A DNA stretch of 64,000 nucleotides, from contig OY747702.1 of the NCBI GenBank assembly GCA_963556495.2, positions 27,070,403 through 27,134,402 on the forward strand, given 5' to 3'. The translations under genes were made by a program, and so were the position numbers. The notes under the pieces were generated by a model. The model made no database searches and was not told the DNA's origin. It saw only the letters and a list, made by a program, of their open reading frames with translations. Below, piece by piece: positions 24,403 to 40,599 of the stretch (position 1 is the stretch's first letter; every line of letters begins with the position of its first letter). The DNA is from Valencia hispanica (taxonomy: Eukaryota > Chordata > Actinopteri > Cyprinodontiformes > Valenciidae).

Positions 24403-27400
24403 ATATATTATAAAACATAATACTATGGTCTAAAATAAAAGGATTTTTGAGAGTAATGTTATAAATGTTGCTTAATTTTAATGTTTACCTTTTTCATAGA
24501 GATGCAGACTACTCTAGAACATAAACATTCATACAGATAGAAATAATTTCTGCTGATAATGAAAGATAAAAGAAAGGATATTAAAAACATGTTTGTTACA
24601 GGAAAGATATAGATAAATTATTGTGTAATGTAAACAGTAATTTTTCTTCAGAAAGACTGTAATGTTATGATGTTGCCTTGCCCATTCCCAGAGAAAGTGA
24701 TTAGAAAACTCTTTAAGATTTGATCAGGTTTCACTTTAAAAAATGCAAGAATACTTTTATTATTTAATGGTTTGTTTTCATTTCATAAAAAAGGTCTATT
24801 ATTAAAAGGATTCCATTAGGGAAGATTGTGCTTACTTTTAAGGCAGTTTAAAACTGGCTTTGTAATGTCAGAATCCCATTTGTGTTGCTCTGTATACAGG
24901 TAGTTGAGGGACTGCGAAACCGCCCCTCTGTTTATCTACAACATTGTCTAGATTAAGCCTAGTCTGCTCAACAAAAGATGAATTAAGCATCAAAATAAAA
25001 TACATTTATTTAAAAAAGAACTATTTTGTTCTTTTGTCTGTCAGTCTGTTGTCTAAAATTTCCAGACCAGAAGCATTCAGATGCAAAAAGTGTAAGTTGA
25101 AACTAAAAGTTCCTCCCTCAGGGTGCCTGTGTTAAAGTGTCATTGAAAGCCTCTTAGGTGTTTTGCACGATGAAAATCACAGTGTAAGCCTCTTGTCTGC
25201 CTGTGTGATGTGGCAAAGGTTATGTTTTGTCCACAGTTACTGTAACAGGGAAACCATATTAAAACTGTCCTAAAAAACAAACAAACAATGGTTCAGCATC
25301 CTGAAGCTATAAGTGAACACACCCTGGTTTAAATACCTGGTTGTTGAGGTATAAAAATAAAACTGTGACGAATACTTTCGGAAAATTTTCTACTTTTATG
25401 TAACTTATGTCCATTACAATTCAAGTGAAAAGAAATAAAAATGTGTCAGAGGGATAGTTTAAAAACTGCAATAATCTGGTTGCATTACCTTAAATTATTG
25501 CTTTCCTAAAGCACCTTTAGATTCATATCCAGCATTCCCTTTGAGATTATGAGAACCTCCCTTTTCACAGCCCTGTTCAGGTGGACAAACAGAGTTTCTA
25601 TCAGATTTAGTTCTGGCCAGACCATGCAAAAACTATCCCCAAGTGAAGTCATTATTTTTGTTATTTGGATGTATGCTTGGACTCATAGTTTCACTGTAGG
25701 TAAAGTGCTCTTTTGGTGATTTTTATTGTGTTGCTTTTGTGTCCAACTTGTAGTTTGGAATAGTGATCAAAAGTGTTATGTCAGTTCCTTCAGAACTTCA
25801 CACATTGTACCATAAAGTTCTGAGATATTTTAGGCAAGCATGTTTTCTTTGAAAGAAAAACACTTCTGTCTCAAACCCTATGAAGAATACAGGGATTTTT
25901 TTATGTGCGTATCTCCCAGCAGCCTCCCTGACTGATTTCCTTCTTGTGTTTTCATATAGAAAATAAGGAACCACGGTAATAAAACTGGATGTTCATTTTG
26001 ACATCCTTGCACAATGAGACAATTCAGATGTAAACTCTCTGGCTTTAGTTAAATAATGCAAATGAGCAATGATTTTAGTAGGACAGATTCACTTTATTTC
26101 AGGTTAATCAGATTTGTTGTTCCTGACGTTAGGTGTGTACCCAAGTGGGTGATGCAGACAATGCTCAAAACAAACCAAAAAGTGCTTTGATAAGTTTTAG
26201 TTTAGGGGTGTGCACAGTTATGCAGTCAGGTTACTGCAGCTATCTTAAATTATGAAATGTAAAGCTCCAACAGGCGAGCCTTGTGAGTTTGGCATTTTAT
26301 TCTTTGAGTAGTCAAGACTCCCAGTCTTTCTTTCATATTCTCAGGCTCTCTGTCATTCCTCCTTTTTTTCTGCTCTCTGTGCTCTTACATAAGAGCCAGT
26401 TAGCAGGACTGTATGGTGCACTGGGGGATTAACACAGGACTCTCTTTTCTGTCCTACTTTAACCCTTTGTAAGGATTTGAACCTAACGTGATGCAAACCA
26501 GGTAGGTATTGATCACTCAATGCTCACCATCAACACAGCTACTAAAATCTTTGCAGTGAAAACACCGGGGAGAAACAGAAATGAGGCCAAAGTGGCAGGG
26601 GTAAAAATAACGGCCTATTTATAGCCCACCTACATCATCAGCGCTGGTCTCGAAGCGTTTTCGTCTGAGGTTACTTCTGCCTCTAATGGCCTTGGTAGCA
26701 CGTCCTACACACACACACACACATGCTAACCAATAATGAAACATTGATAACGAGCAAGGAGGAGAAGCAGGAGAGGGTTTCTCTGCAGGATTCCCTCCCT
26801 GCCTTTGCCTCTCCACCTCCTCCTCCTGTTTGTCATCTCCACTGCAGCAAAAAAGTCTACGATGATCATGAAGCGCAGGTTCGTTTGCTCTTCTTCAACA
26901 TCAGGGCCGGAGACTCTCCCTCACATCCCGACCTGCCGGCGTAGAGGAGAGGACGTGTTCTCATGGATCACACAGTTCAAAAACGCTACATTTGCTCTGC
27001 GTCGGACCTCACAGGACACAGAGTTCTAAAAATGGCTGTTTTCTTTTTTTCTTTTGTGCATGTCCTCTAACGGTTCAGTCCAAGCTCTCTGTCTCAGCGT
27101 GCATGTGTGTGTGTTTGTGTGGACACCGCCTAAGGCAGCCTGTGCACCTTTATTCCAAATGACCTTGTTTATGGACACAACACAAATACCACGAATTCCC
27201 AGACAGAATCTCATTTCGAGGGAGCGAATTTTGCAGGGTGCAAACCTGTGCAGTCTTAACTTAACTGACCTTTTGCAACCAGGGAAGTGGAATAAAATAA
27301 TATGTGTAAAGAGGTTGAATTGGGACAAAGAGGCTTCCTCCATTTTGGGTCAGGAGCCCATGTTGAAACTGAAGAAATGCATGCGGGACAATTTTTCCCT

Positions 27401-27511
27401 TCTGATGTATTATTGCAAGATTTGGAAGTAAAAGTGTTTAAACACTAGAAAAAAAAGATTTTGATGTAGTTCATCCTAATCGGTAAATTAAAAGAGAGAT
27501 TGATCACATTG
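24403..27511. other. Intron 4 stretch, little recognised
   Basis: A possible very old transposon remnant lies around 25480-25900 but I cannot assign it. There is a short (AC)n run at 26708-26722. No exon or RNA gene seen. Confidence 0.4.
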
Positions 27512-28118
27512 AAGGTGCAATATGTAAGAATAACGTATTGTGGTCAAATTTGAGTACTGCAGTCCATGTAGAAAAACAAGAGTCCGCTCTCAGCCACTCA
27601 CCCCCTCCCCTTCATGAGTTTCATGCCAGGCTGCCAGTTATGGATTGGCGGCAGAAGATTCAAGATGATGAGCAAAGACGAGTCATACACACTAAGTTGA
27701 TAAGTAGATAAATACATTTCACTGCAATATTGAGTTGTTGGTAATGAAAAAGTAGCTTGAGATATTTTTAGAGCTGACTATTTTCTTCCTAATTTACTGC
27801 TAGCATTGTTAGCGCAATGTTAGCCTCTAGCCCGGTTGGTGTCGAATTACAAATGCCAGCGCAGTGTTTGTGTTGAAGACTTGGCAACCTTGCGGGCTCA
27901 CATGTGATTGGCTCTGGAACCATAAAGTATGGACGCAGGAGAGATTGTAGACAGATGACTACGTCCCTCTCCAGCCTTTTTAAAATGATAAAAACTTGCA
28001 ATCACCCAGCCGGCTGAGAAGGAACTCTCTTTCAATGTAACCTTCCCTCCAGCATGATTGAGACACTAGACTGTTGTGTGATTTTTTTTCACTGTAAAAG
28101 TCTTACATATTGCACCTT
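27512..28118. mobile_element. 607-bp MITE with 18-bp terminal inverted repeats
   Basis: Ends are AAGGTGCAATATGTAAGA and its exact complement TCTTACATATTGCACCTT. The interior has no usable ORF. No clear target duplication was found at the ends chosen. A TGACGTCA motif follows just outside at 28137-28144. Confidence 0.8.
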
Positions 28119-28189
28119 TAAAGGAGAACCTAATGGTGACGTCAAAAGAAAGAAGATAGCTCTCTACTCCTGGCCATGGAATAGGATCT

Positions 28190-28730
28190 ATCTAGCCTAC
28201 AAATCTAGACAAAACACAGTAGCAGATGATTCTGCTCTGCAGGTTGGTCCAGCCACGCTTTACTATAGCCTCAACAGGTCTGCCATTGGCTCGGTTAAGT
28301 GTAGGCCAGGCCAATCACAGTGCTTTATGTTTGTAGAGAGAGACGTTGGGCGGACTTAGCACTATTATGGCAGAGCTTTTCTTTTTTTAGCTGCAACGGA
28401 GCAAAACAACAAAGATGGCAGCGGCTCATGAACGGCGTTCACTTGAAACTGCTTTGGCATCAACTTTGGAAGATTTAGACTTGGGCTTTTCTTTAAAGGA
28501 TGAGCAGATAAGAGTCTCTTAAGTCATTTGCTTCGACTGCCCTGTTGACTGATTTCCGTCGCTATGAATACATCACGTTGTTCGTTGCTCTGATTGGTCC
28601 TAGCACTGTCCAGTTGCGTACAGAGACCGTTTGAAAGACAGCCATACATTCCGCCCCCAGGATTGAGCGCTGTCAATGGGTCGGGGCCAGAATATATATT
28701 TATATATATTGGATAGCTTGCCAGGCTAGG
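28190..28730 (+). mobile_element. Probable nonautonomous element with short helicase-like ORF start
   Basis: Imperfect inverted termini of the CTAGCCTGGCAAGCTA kind bound a region with a short ORF at 28415-28522. It directly follows the 27512-28118 MITE. Boundaries are approximate. Confidence 0.45.
28415..28522 (+). pseudogene. 35-codon ORF, possible start of a transposon-encoded protein
   Basis: Encodes MAAAHERRSLETALASTLED then LDLGFSLKDEQIRVS and a stop. The LxFxLKxEQ pattern resembles the start of RecQ-like helicase ORFs carried by some fish repeats (recalled, not searched). No helicase Walker motifs follow, so at most a relic. Confidence 0.4.
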
Positions 28731-28892
28731 GCCTGTCAACTGCAGAGTGAAAACCTGCAAGGATACGTCTCCTCACAAAATGAGCAATATTATTCACAAC
28801 GAGCGAAGAGGGCAGAGCAGAAGGAGAATCCTAATAAATTTCTCCATCTTGAATGAAGTCTGACCTTCACGTCTCTGTCTTTCTCTTCAGCC

Positions 28893-28920
28893 CTGTCTCT
28901 CTCTCTCTCTCATTCTCTCT
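28893..28920. repeat. (TC)n microsatellite
   Basis: Short TC-rich run with one CATT interruption. Confidence 0.85.
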
Positions 28921-30559
28921 TTCCACTCATCCCTCGTCTGTGTAAATCTGAAGCTTCGCCCATCTGCAATTTTTCCTCTCCCTTCAGGCATTAAATAAAA
29001 ATGCTAAGAGGAGTTTGTGTTTTTTGTTGTTAGGCATGCATGTGAGTGTGAATGTATCTTTTTGCAGCCTGGGCGGTATCTGTGTTATTGGCTTAGCCTT
29101 TTCAGGGTCTGGGTAATTAGATCAGACTGCCTCTCCCTGAGACTCGAACCAACCTCTAAAGTGACAGTTGGGAGCGCAGTTGTAATTTACTGCTCCTCCC
29201 GGTAATTGAAGAACAGGATTTGGCAGGATTGGGATACACTATATTTCCAGAGAATATGAAGTAAACAACACCTTTGCCCTCCCTCCTCCGCAAGATCCCC
29301 AAAAATAACACTCGCCCACTCGTAAACACCCACTCGCAGACACGCGTAGAACCTGTACGCACACATGCACACATCCAATATCCAATGCCTCCGGCTAACT
29401 AACAACCGTCTAATCTACTTGTGTTCCCCAGGTGGAGTGTAACAATTAGTTCAGTTGGTTCAGCACAAATCCACACTCACCTTTGAGGGCAATAACAATA
29501 GTTTTGACTCTTATTATGCAGGGGTTTAGTAAGCATCACAGCATGACATCTTTACCAGAGATTTACAAATTAGGGAGAATGGATTTTACACCAGCTATAA
29601 TGTAAACCTTTGAATAACATTACATCTCTATAGGTGTTTTTATTGGGGTTTAATTAGTTTTGCGCAAAGTGCTTGTATAACACTGCAGGGAGAGAAGATG
29701 AGGATCCTTTGCTTTGTTCACTTATTACCTGATTTATTAAAACACTAATGGCTGCCAACTAACAGCTAGATGTTTTGGAAAAAACACCTGCTTTAGTATA
29801 AGTGTTTTGCTAAAATGTAATCTTGCACTTCCATAAGGTTTATTAACTTTGCAGATACAGACTTAATAAAGAAAATATAATTCTCAAAGCTACACCAGAG
29901 TTACATATATACCTAAGCACGGGCACCTACATGCTATACAGCTCAGTATAGTCATCAAATTACTCTGCATGATTTTCCTTGATAAAATTGCACATTTGTC
30001 AAGCTGAACCTGGAGTAACTACAATGAGATCACAATGACATTAAGGAGGTTTCTTTATCAGAGGTCCCTCTCTCTAAATGCAGTCAAAGCTTTACTGTAA
30101 AACAAATTAAAGTCACCTTTTTAATCACAGATAAAATTTCATGTTCCAGACAGTTCTCTGTTTTTTTTTCTTCTGTGAATCATTATTTAATCACTAGAAA
30201 TCCACCCAAAATGAAAAACATTGCGGATGGCTATTCTGAGTTAAAACTGTGCATCTTTTTCCTTTCTCTTTACAACTATTCACGAGTTTATGTTGGTCTA
30301 ACAAATAAAATCCTAGCAAAATCTATAAATGTTTTTGGTTAACAACAAAGCATGATCAAGTTCAAGGCAGTGTTAGTATTCGATATGGGGCATATGGGCA
30401 GTTGCCCAGAGTGGCAATAGATGAGGGGGCGCACAAACAACATATTTTGAATAAATACTGCATTTATCAGTCACTTGCAAACTAAACAAGTTTTATATTG
30501 CCTTTTATGCTTGAGCAGGCACCCCCAGTTGCTGGTAAGAATAGAGATGAGTCGACTTT

Positions 30560-30598
30560 GTGTGTGCGCGTGTGCGTATGTATGTGTGTGTGTGTCTG
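30560..30598. repeat. (TG)n microsatellite, impure
   Basis: TGTGTGCGCGTGTGCGTATG type run, about 39 bp. Confidence 0.85.
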
Positions 30599-31574
30599 TT
30601 GCAGTAAGCTCAAATTGAGTGAGGTGCAAGTTACCCTGTGTCTAACCACTGTGTTTAGGTACCCCCAACCCCTGTTGAAGGCAGCCAAAGGAGAGACTTT
30701 GATTATCAGGGGGTCCGTATCTTTATCTTTGTTTTAGGGCGTTAAGAGGGTGCAGGCTGACATGGTGTCTGGACTTGCAGTCATCAAATAAAACCTGGAT
30801 CAGAACTACAAACCAAATAATGAAGGATAATACTGACAAGGATAACAAATAAAAGATAGCAACCAAAACTCTCTGCTGCACAAATGCCCTCCTGTTTCAA
30901 AAAGCATTTACAACTCAGGTAGACTCCACCACATTTTGGCAGATATGCAGAACTACGTGCTAGGGTTGCGTAACTAGGAGAGAGTGTTATAAATTGCATT
31001 TTTCAATTGCTAAAACAAATCTTGCAATGAAGAATCTGCTGCAGTGCAGATGCTTAAATTTTTTAAGCAGTCGTTTGCACAAGAAGAGCATCAGAGTCTA
31101 AAAGAGAATGAGTGAAGAGTGCAATTTTGAATTAACGGCAATAACTTCTAAGACACACATAACCGAATGAAGCTAGTGACAGATCAGAGAAGACAGCGGC
31201 ACACTGATGGATGGGTTGTGTTTGGCTGTGCAGGCATTTGCTACATATAAACACTGTGTGTGTGTTTGTATTGAAATGCTACATTATTGATTATGAATGA
31301 TCAATTATGGATCACAGCCTCCTCACAAGCATCAGAGTCCAGTACCAATAAAGAGACATTGTGTAGATGGGCTGAACCACTGTGCACGATCATACTCAGT
31401 TCTGCTGTTTGCACTGGCCCTATTTATTATTGATCACAACTAATCAATTATTGAAATTGATTAGGATCAGGAATATGAAAGTCTGCAAAGTAAAGAACCA
31501 AGTAGCAGCTTGACCCATGCTTTAGTCTCCACGGCAGATAGATTACTCGGGCACAAACACAGGCCTCATCATCC

Positions 31575-31935
31575 TCATCGAAATTGATAATAACAGATTG
31601 GAAAAACGTTGCCTAGTTTGATGAGTCTTGAAGTTAGCTGTGAAATTCGAAGGGTACAGTCAGAATTTGGTGTAAACAACATGGAAAGATAGATCCATTC
31701 GGTCTTCCATTAATTGTCAAGGCTGCTGATGCTGTGGAGGATTTTCTCATGTCTACCTGAGTATTGCTGCTGACCATCTCCAGGCCTCTTTGGCCAAGCA
31801 TACCTTATCTTCCGATGGCATATTCTAGCAGGATAATGCTCCATGTCAAAAGGTACTGGATTTCAGTCCAATTGAGCATCTTTAAGATGTGATGGAACCA
31901 GAGGAATCTGCAGTAGGTGCATGATGCTTCAGTTC
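31575..31935 (+). pseudogene. Tc1-like transposase relic, same family as 1-625
   Basis: The plus strand carries AACAGATTGGAAAAACGTTG, then AGGATAATGCTCCATGTCAAA and CAATTGAGCATCTTTAAGATGTG, matching in order the W-x-DESR, QDNAPCH and NPIEHL-DV blocks of the family at 1-625, with a large internal deletion and stops. Confidence 0.75.
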
Positions 31936-32649
31936 TGAAGGTAAGAGGGGATCCAAGCCAGTACCAGCAAGGTGTAACTAATAAAGTGACTGCTAAGAAT
32001 ATTTAGCACCTCTAATAGTTTGTATAACATTAAACTAGTTGCACAAGTAGTACTGCACAACGTAGATTTGTGAACACCAGCTTTTATTGTTTGAACAGAT
32101 AAAACAGAGAGAAACACATTGTTATTGGTTTGTATTTCTATTAATAGAACCACAACAGCTGGGTGACCTTTGTCATGTGAACTACAGTTTAGTCATTTAA
32201 AAACCTAGGAACTAATCACAAATAGAGGTTATATGTGCCACTGTTTTAATAAAAAACCATTAGAAGTGCCAATTAATAGTTTATACCTGGGCACGGCAGC
32301 CATGTTGGATAACAAACCTAAGGGTGCTTAATGACCTCAGACTTTCCCATATGTAATACTAATAGAAAATGTTCTTGTTGAATTTTTGACTGATTCTGAG
32401 TACAAAGACAACTGAGCAATAATCTTCTTCCTGTCTTTTACAAACAGCCAGTAATTTCACAACCAATCTTGGTTTTAAGATGTTGTGCTCTGTAATATAA
32501 TTAATTGATCAGTTTGGATTTGTTTAGTCATTAACTTAAAAAACAATTAGTAAAAGAAATAAATTAAGAAAGTTCTAAAAAAATACTTCCACCAATTCTA
32601 TATATCGGATGTTAAATGCAGTTCAAAAACAACAGGTATAGCTGACTCA

Positions 32650-34650
<2,001 letters not shown>

Positions 34651-34651
34651 A

Positions 34652-34865
34652 CAGTTGTGTGCGAAAGTCAGGGCACCCCTTTAAAAACAGCATATTTTAT
34701 ATATTTAAAAATGTATATTCATATTTACTGTCTCTCTGGTATATGGGAAAAAAAGACAATATTGTCAGGAAACATTAATGCATAGTTACATTTTATTTTA
34801 TAAATTGAACAAAATTACAAAAATTAAAAACATAATTTTGGCATGTGCAAAAGTCGGGGCACCCT
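34652..34865. repeat. Left long terminal inverted repeat of the Tc1-like element
   Basis: 214 bp; outer direct-repeat motif GCGAAAGTCAGGGCACCC at 34661, inner motif GCAAAAGTCGGGGCACCC at 34847. Confidence 0.95.
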
Positions 34866-34880
34866 ACAGCATCAGTACCT

Positions 34881-36005
<1,125 letters not shown>

Positions 36006-36068
36006 TCAGGACCAATGAGCTGGTAGAGGTCTGAGCTTGTAAAAAGAATCTGAAACTTTGAAACTCTC

Positions 36069-36282
36069 AGGGTGCCCCAACTTTTGCACATGCCAAAATT
36101 ATGTTTTTAATTTTTGTAATTTTGTTCAATTTATAAAATAAAATGTAACTATGCATTAATGTTTCCTGACAATATTGTCTTTTTTTCCCATATACCAGAG
36201 AGACAGTAAATATGAATATACATTTTTAAATATATAAAATATGCTGTTTTTAAAGGGGTGCCCTGACTTTCGCACACAACTG
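36069..36282. repeat. Right long terminal inverted repeat of the Tc1-like element
   Basis: 214 bp, complementary to the left arm with one apparent mismatch in the inner motif (T versus C in AAAGTYGGGGC). Confidence 0.95.
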
Positions 36283-36359
36283 TATATATATGACATCACT
36301 CATCAAAGTCTGGTTTTGTAGTTTCTCTGATTTTTCAGATTGTGATATTGTTAGACACA

Positions 36360-36780
36360 ATGTTTTGCAAAAGTATTCATAGTTTTTTTCACATTTTGTC
36401 ACAATATAACCAGAAACCTCAATGTATTTTATTGGGATTTTATGTGACAGACCGACACAAAGTAGCAAACAGTTGTGATGTGGAAAGTAAAGAATACATG
36501 TTTTCCACTGGCATGCATATGTTTTCAGCAGCCCTGAATCAAAAAATATGTCACACCATATTTCTTTGGTATTACAGCTGCAAGTCTTTAGGGCTTTAAA
36601 CATCTAGAGACTGAGTGGTTGAAAATAATTTCTGTTGATTCTGTTTTGGAGTTTTAGAATATACAAACTAAATGCAAATCCTACGTCACATAAAATCCCA
36701 TGGATATCAAAATTAACGTGACCAAAGACTGAGCTTTTTGGTTATTTTAAGGGGTTTGAACAATAATTTAAGGCACTGCA
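36360..36780. mobile_element. Tc1-family nonautonomous remnant
   Basis: The left side reads TTGCAAAAGTATTCATAGTT and TTTATTGGGATTTTATGTGA, the right side GGGGTTTGAACAATAATTTA then AAGGCACTGCA, all wording of a common fish Tc1-like terminus (GCAAGGCACTG). No ORF. It lies directly beside the intact element at 34652-36282. Confidence 0.6.
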
Positions 36781-36784
36781 TATT

Positions 36785-38825
36785 GGTAAGTAATGTACAG
36801 TATAAGAATATTTTATGTCAGTATGTAAAGATCTAAGTTTGCACAACCCCAAACTAATATTTAAGTCAGTTAGAATATGGTAAATTCCTAGGAACCTTCA
36901 AAAGATAGAAGTAAAGATTTAAATATTTGTTCTTTAAAAGGAGACTTTTGTTTCTCTGAAGTTTAGTGTTAGAACGAAACCAATGGCTTGCTCCGACAGA
37001 GTCATTTGCATGAGTAGACAACACAAGTGCAGCCATCTCAGCTGCACTACAGGGTAGTAAGGAACAAGGAGCACAAAGAGAAAAAACTGCACACCCTTGC
37101 TAAATCACCTCTACGAATTATCAAAGCAAAAAGTTTTCTGCTGCACTGTTGAGGCTTTAAAAGAAGTAATATTTTTTAAAGAAAAGCTGTTGTCAGAAAT
37201 CTGACATGTTGCTTTACTACTGACTGATTTAGTCTGTTGTGTAAACTTTGAAGCCAGTAATGGTTTAGCATTTTAAACTGCATGACTCTATAAGGTTAGT
37301 TACAAAGTGTAGCATTATTTGAGTTTCCTACTTATTAAAGTCATAATAAAACTGAGGAAAGTTTGGGAAAGTTAGACACAGCTGACGCAAATTTATAATG
37401 TAGATTTAAACTAGAATATTTGACATCTGTGATAATTACAGATTTTAAAAAACTGTGACCAGTAAAAATGCTTATTTCAATGTTATTTTTTACTCTTGAG
37501 CTCTTTATATCAGGTCTATCCTAACAACGAGGACTAACCTTTTGCTACCTAGATATGTTTAGTATAAAATGCTAAGCAGATGTTTAATAAATAAATACCA
37601 CTCTAAACAAATCTTCTGCTGACTAGGCATGGTCCAGCTGCTTGTGTAAGGGTATCCCCAGGTATAGCTTAATGTAATAGTATGACACTTTAAGGCATGG
37701 CAAGGTAATTTTATTTGTATAGCGCACAAGGTAATTCAAACCATGATATTTTTACTTAGGGTAATCATACCTTGAGAATCTCATATGGGCTCATGCCTAC
37801 TGCTTTACATAGTTAGTAGAACACTGTGGACAGATGTCTCTTTACCAGCCAATCTGGGATCTGATGAAGTCATTAAAACATTAGTAGGGAAACAAACAGC
37901 CTTCAGTACAAACATGAAAAACAGTCCATTGTAATAAAAATGCAGGCTGCAATATTTGCATTCCAGTATAACTGGCATAAAGAAACTTTTTGTAGCAACA
38001 TTATAATTCTCTCAGGGTTTCTGTCTTATCAACTGAATCACACCAGTTGATATTTGTTGATAACCCTAACAGCTCCACAGCAATTTGGGTAACACACCGA
38101 ATTAGAAATCAACTTTATTTTCTATAATGGCAAACAATGTTTTACAGTCTTTGCGACTTGCAGGCACACAGAATAGTTTTCAGCCTCCACCATTTCCCTC
38201 TTCTTGGTCTGCCTGCAGCTACTGCTATGCAAAGTACTATTTAACCAGATGTAATTTGGTCTTCAGAAAGGACTAGTTTGTCTAATGAACTCGTAATCAG
38301 CCATTCAGATTGACATGCTGCACAGTAAACAAGGGTCTGCTTATACTAAAATATTAACAATGAGGGCCTGTGACCATAGAGATCCAATAAGCATTTGTAT
38401 GTTTTCATAAAGTCGAATAAAGGTTGAACTTACACACAAACTTCCTTCAGGCCTTCAAAATAAAAGCCTTGAATAAGCAAATTCATCTTCTTAGAATAGC
38501 CTTCAGAATAGTTTCGGCTTGTTAAACACAGCAGTCTTGATGCTGTGTGATTGTGTGTTTGTGCTGCAGACTCATAAGCTCTTACCATCAATTTGTTCAT
38601 TTAAAAACAGGATTAGAAAGAATTTTGTTTGTCGCGGCTTGTCAAATAAGCTAAAAACAAAATGCTGGATGCATAACTAAGGATGCGCAGCAGACAGAAA
38701 GCAGAAGGTTATATTTGATTGTTTAAAATGAAGCAGTTGATGGATACCTTGGAATGCTTTTCCAATAATTTTTTAACACAGTTTTTTACCACTGTTGCCT
38801 TCCAGAATTTCCCGACTTCAAATCA
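36785..38825. other. Intron 3 stretch, nothing firm
   Basis: Near 37700-37745 TTTTATTTGTATAGCGCACA-like wording suggests the end of an old retroelement. Nothing else recognised. Confidence 0.4.
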
Positions 38826-38829
38826 GGCA

Positions 38830-39110
38830 AGTGCTTTATGCAGGGAGTTTGCATGTTCTGTCTGTTTGTCTGTGGATTCTCTCGGGGTACTCTGGCTTAT
38901 TACATTATGGTAAATTATTTGGTTAGTCCAAATTGCCATTATGGTGTGTGTGTATATGTGAGGGGGGTTTGTCCTGTCTCACAGCGTCTTTCTGTAATAG
39001 ACTGGAAACATGTCCAGGATGTACTCTGCCTTTCATCCATTCACTGTTCGAGATAGGCACCGGCTCCCCATTTAAACTTCCCCTGTGAGGTTTAATAGGG
39101 GAGTATAGAA
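38830..39110 (+). mobile_element. Fish SINE/L2-tail repeat
   Basis: GGGAGTTTGCATGTTCTGTC at 38841, TCTCGGGGTACTCTGGCTTA, GTCCAGGATGTACTCTGCCT and GAGATAGGCACCGGCTCCCC at 39050 occur in the order of a very common teleost interspersed repeat. Related to 63517-63785. Confidence 0.75.
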
Positions 39111-39532
39111 GGTGGAAAATGTTGTAAACACATCAGGCTCTGCACAGATCTCCCTTGTGGTGGTGTTTCACACTGAAAATAATTCAGGGTTTCAAATCTC
39201 AAAATTTCCAAATACATTAGTTAATGAAAATTTTTAACTTCTAATTTATATCTTGTTTCCTCTTTTAATCATAAAACATAAAATGCAAAGCAGATGACAT
39301 CCTGTGTTTGTGGTGAGTTAACTTGTGACAGCAAGTGAACTGAAATAAGAAAAGAGTGAAATAATGAGACTGCTACGAGAAGGCTATAATGACAAACTAT
39401 TTTCAACAAATTTTTACAAAAGCATAATACTGAAAATTATTTAGAATATGTGGTCAATAATCAAGATTTTACTTTCAGTCTACATGGGAAATGACAAGAT
39501 CGTGCAACAGAGATGCTATAAATTGAAAGTAT

Positions 39533-40592
39533 CGGCCCTTTTCCACTTAGATTGGCACACCCTGGGCCAGGTCGGGTTCTCCCTCATTTAGTGCATTTCC
39601 ACTGCCTTTGTCTGGGTTGAGCCAACCCTTTTTTGGGGGGGATTACCTCTGGCTTAGTCTGAAGTGGGCCGAGGCAACCCAACACACTCGCCTGTGGACT
39701 GATTGGTCTGGTAAAGTGATGTCACTTTCACGCCCACTGAATGGCCTGGCGGTGTGCGTGTGAAGTGATGTCACAGAATAGCGCCTGCCAATCAAAGATA
39801 AACAGCTGGCAACGATCGCACATTATTACTTTTTACTTCTCCAGCAGCTCGAAGGCAGAATAATCTGCCAACCTCACAACAGCGAGGTGAAGACCTTTCT
39901 GTCCCTTGCTTGCCAAGGACAGAATCCAGATGGAACTGTTTACTAGTCTTGTAGTGCTTATGCAGTAGCGGTTCTCGATATGAGCGATCTGGGCGGTTGC
40001 CATCCTCAACGTCATGCCAGAGCATAGCTCTTTTGTAAAAAAAGGCACCAATCAGTTTTCTATCCCTCATTTACAGGTCGGAGAGCAGCAAGGTGCATTT
40101 TGCTCTGCTGCTGGCTGGTGCTGCAAAAGGAGGGGGACAGGTGAAACGGCATCTAGCCAGTTCCTAAAATAAAACAAAAAACAACAAACACAAAATCACT
40201 ATGACAATATATTTCTAGTATATTATATAATTTGAACCGTTGGATTTTCTAATTTATAACATCTATTTAAAATAACTATTTGCACCCTTGGGGCGGCTTC
40301 CTGGCTTCCTTGTGGCAGCCTTGGGCTTGGCTATAGGCGTGCATGCATCAAACTTTGTTGCCGAAATAAATCATGGTAGTAACTGCTTCCAAATAAAGCA
40401 CATTTCATTCATAATATTGGGGTGTCGGAGAGGGTGTTCGCCCAGGGCACCAAACAAGCTAGACCCGCCACTGCACTTACGAATTACATCACAGACTTTT
40501 CGCGCCACTTTGCTCGCCCATGTAGTGGAGACACAACCAGGCTGTGCTGTGGTGGCCCAGCCGAGCAGGCCCTAGTGCAAAAGGGGCATATA
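39533..40592. mobile_element. MITE-like element, about 1.06 kb, with nested repeat
   Basis: Starts CGGCCCTTTTCCACTTAGAT and ends AGTGCAAAAGGGGC, imperfect inverted ends. The interior includes GC-richer sequence with two GTGATGTCAC motifs near 39716-39726 and 39760-39775. A second repeat (GCCCAGGGCACC...CCGCCACTGC, 40270-40480) seems nested in it. No domain recognised in its ORFs. Confidence 0.55.
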
Positions 40593-40599
40593 AGGTGCA

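Larger units (their letters stand above)
28740..31570. other. Intron 4 stretch, mostly unrecognised
   Basis: No exon seen. 30370-30440 shares GGGCAGTTGCCCAGAG-like wording with the unclassified repeat at 6790-7680. Confidence 0.4.

Noticed and set aside
25480..25920. Another Tc1-like relic
   Set aside because: A few words look familiar but no catalytic motif could be placed, so only mentioned as unassigned.
39792..40070. 92-codon minus-strand ORF
   Set aside because: Lies inside a MITE-like element; no domain recognised.
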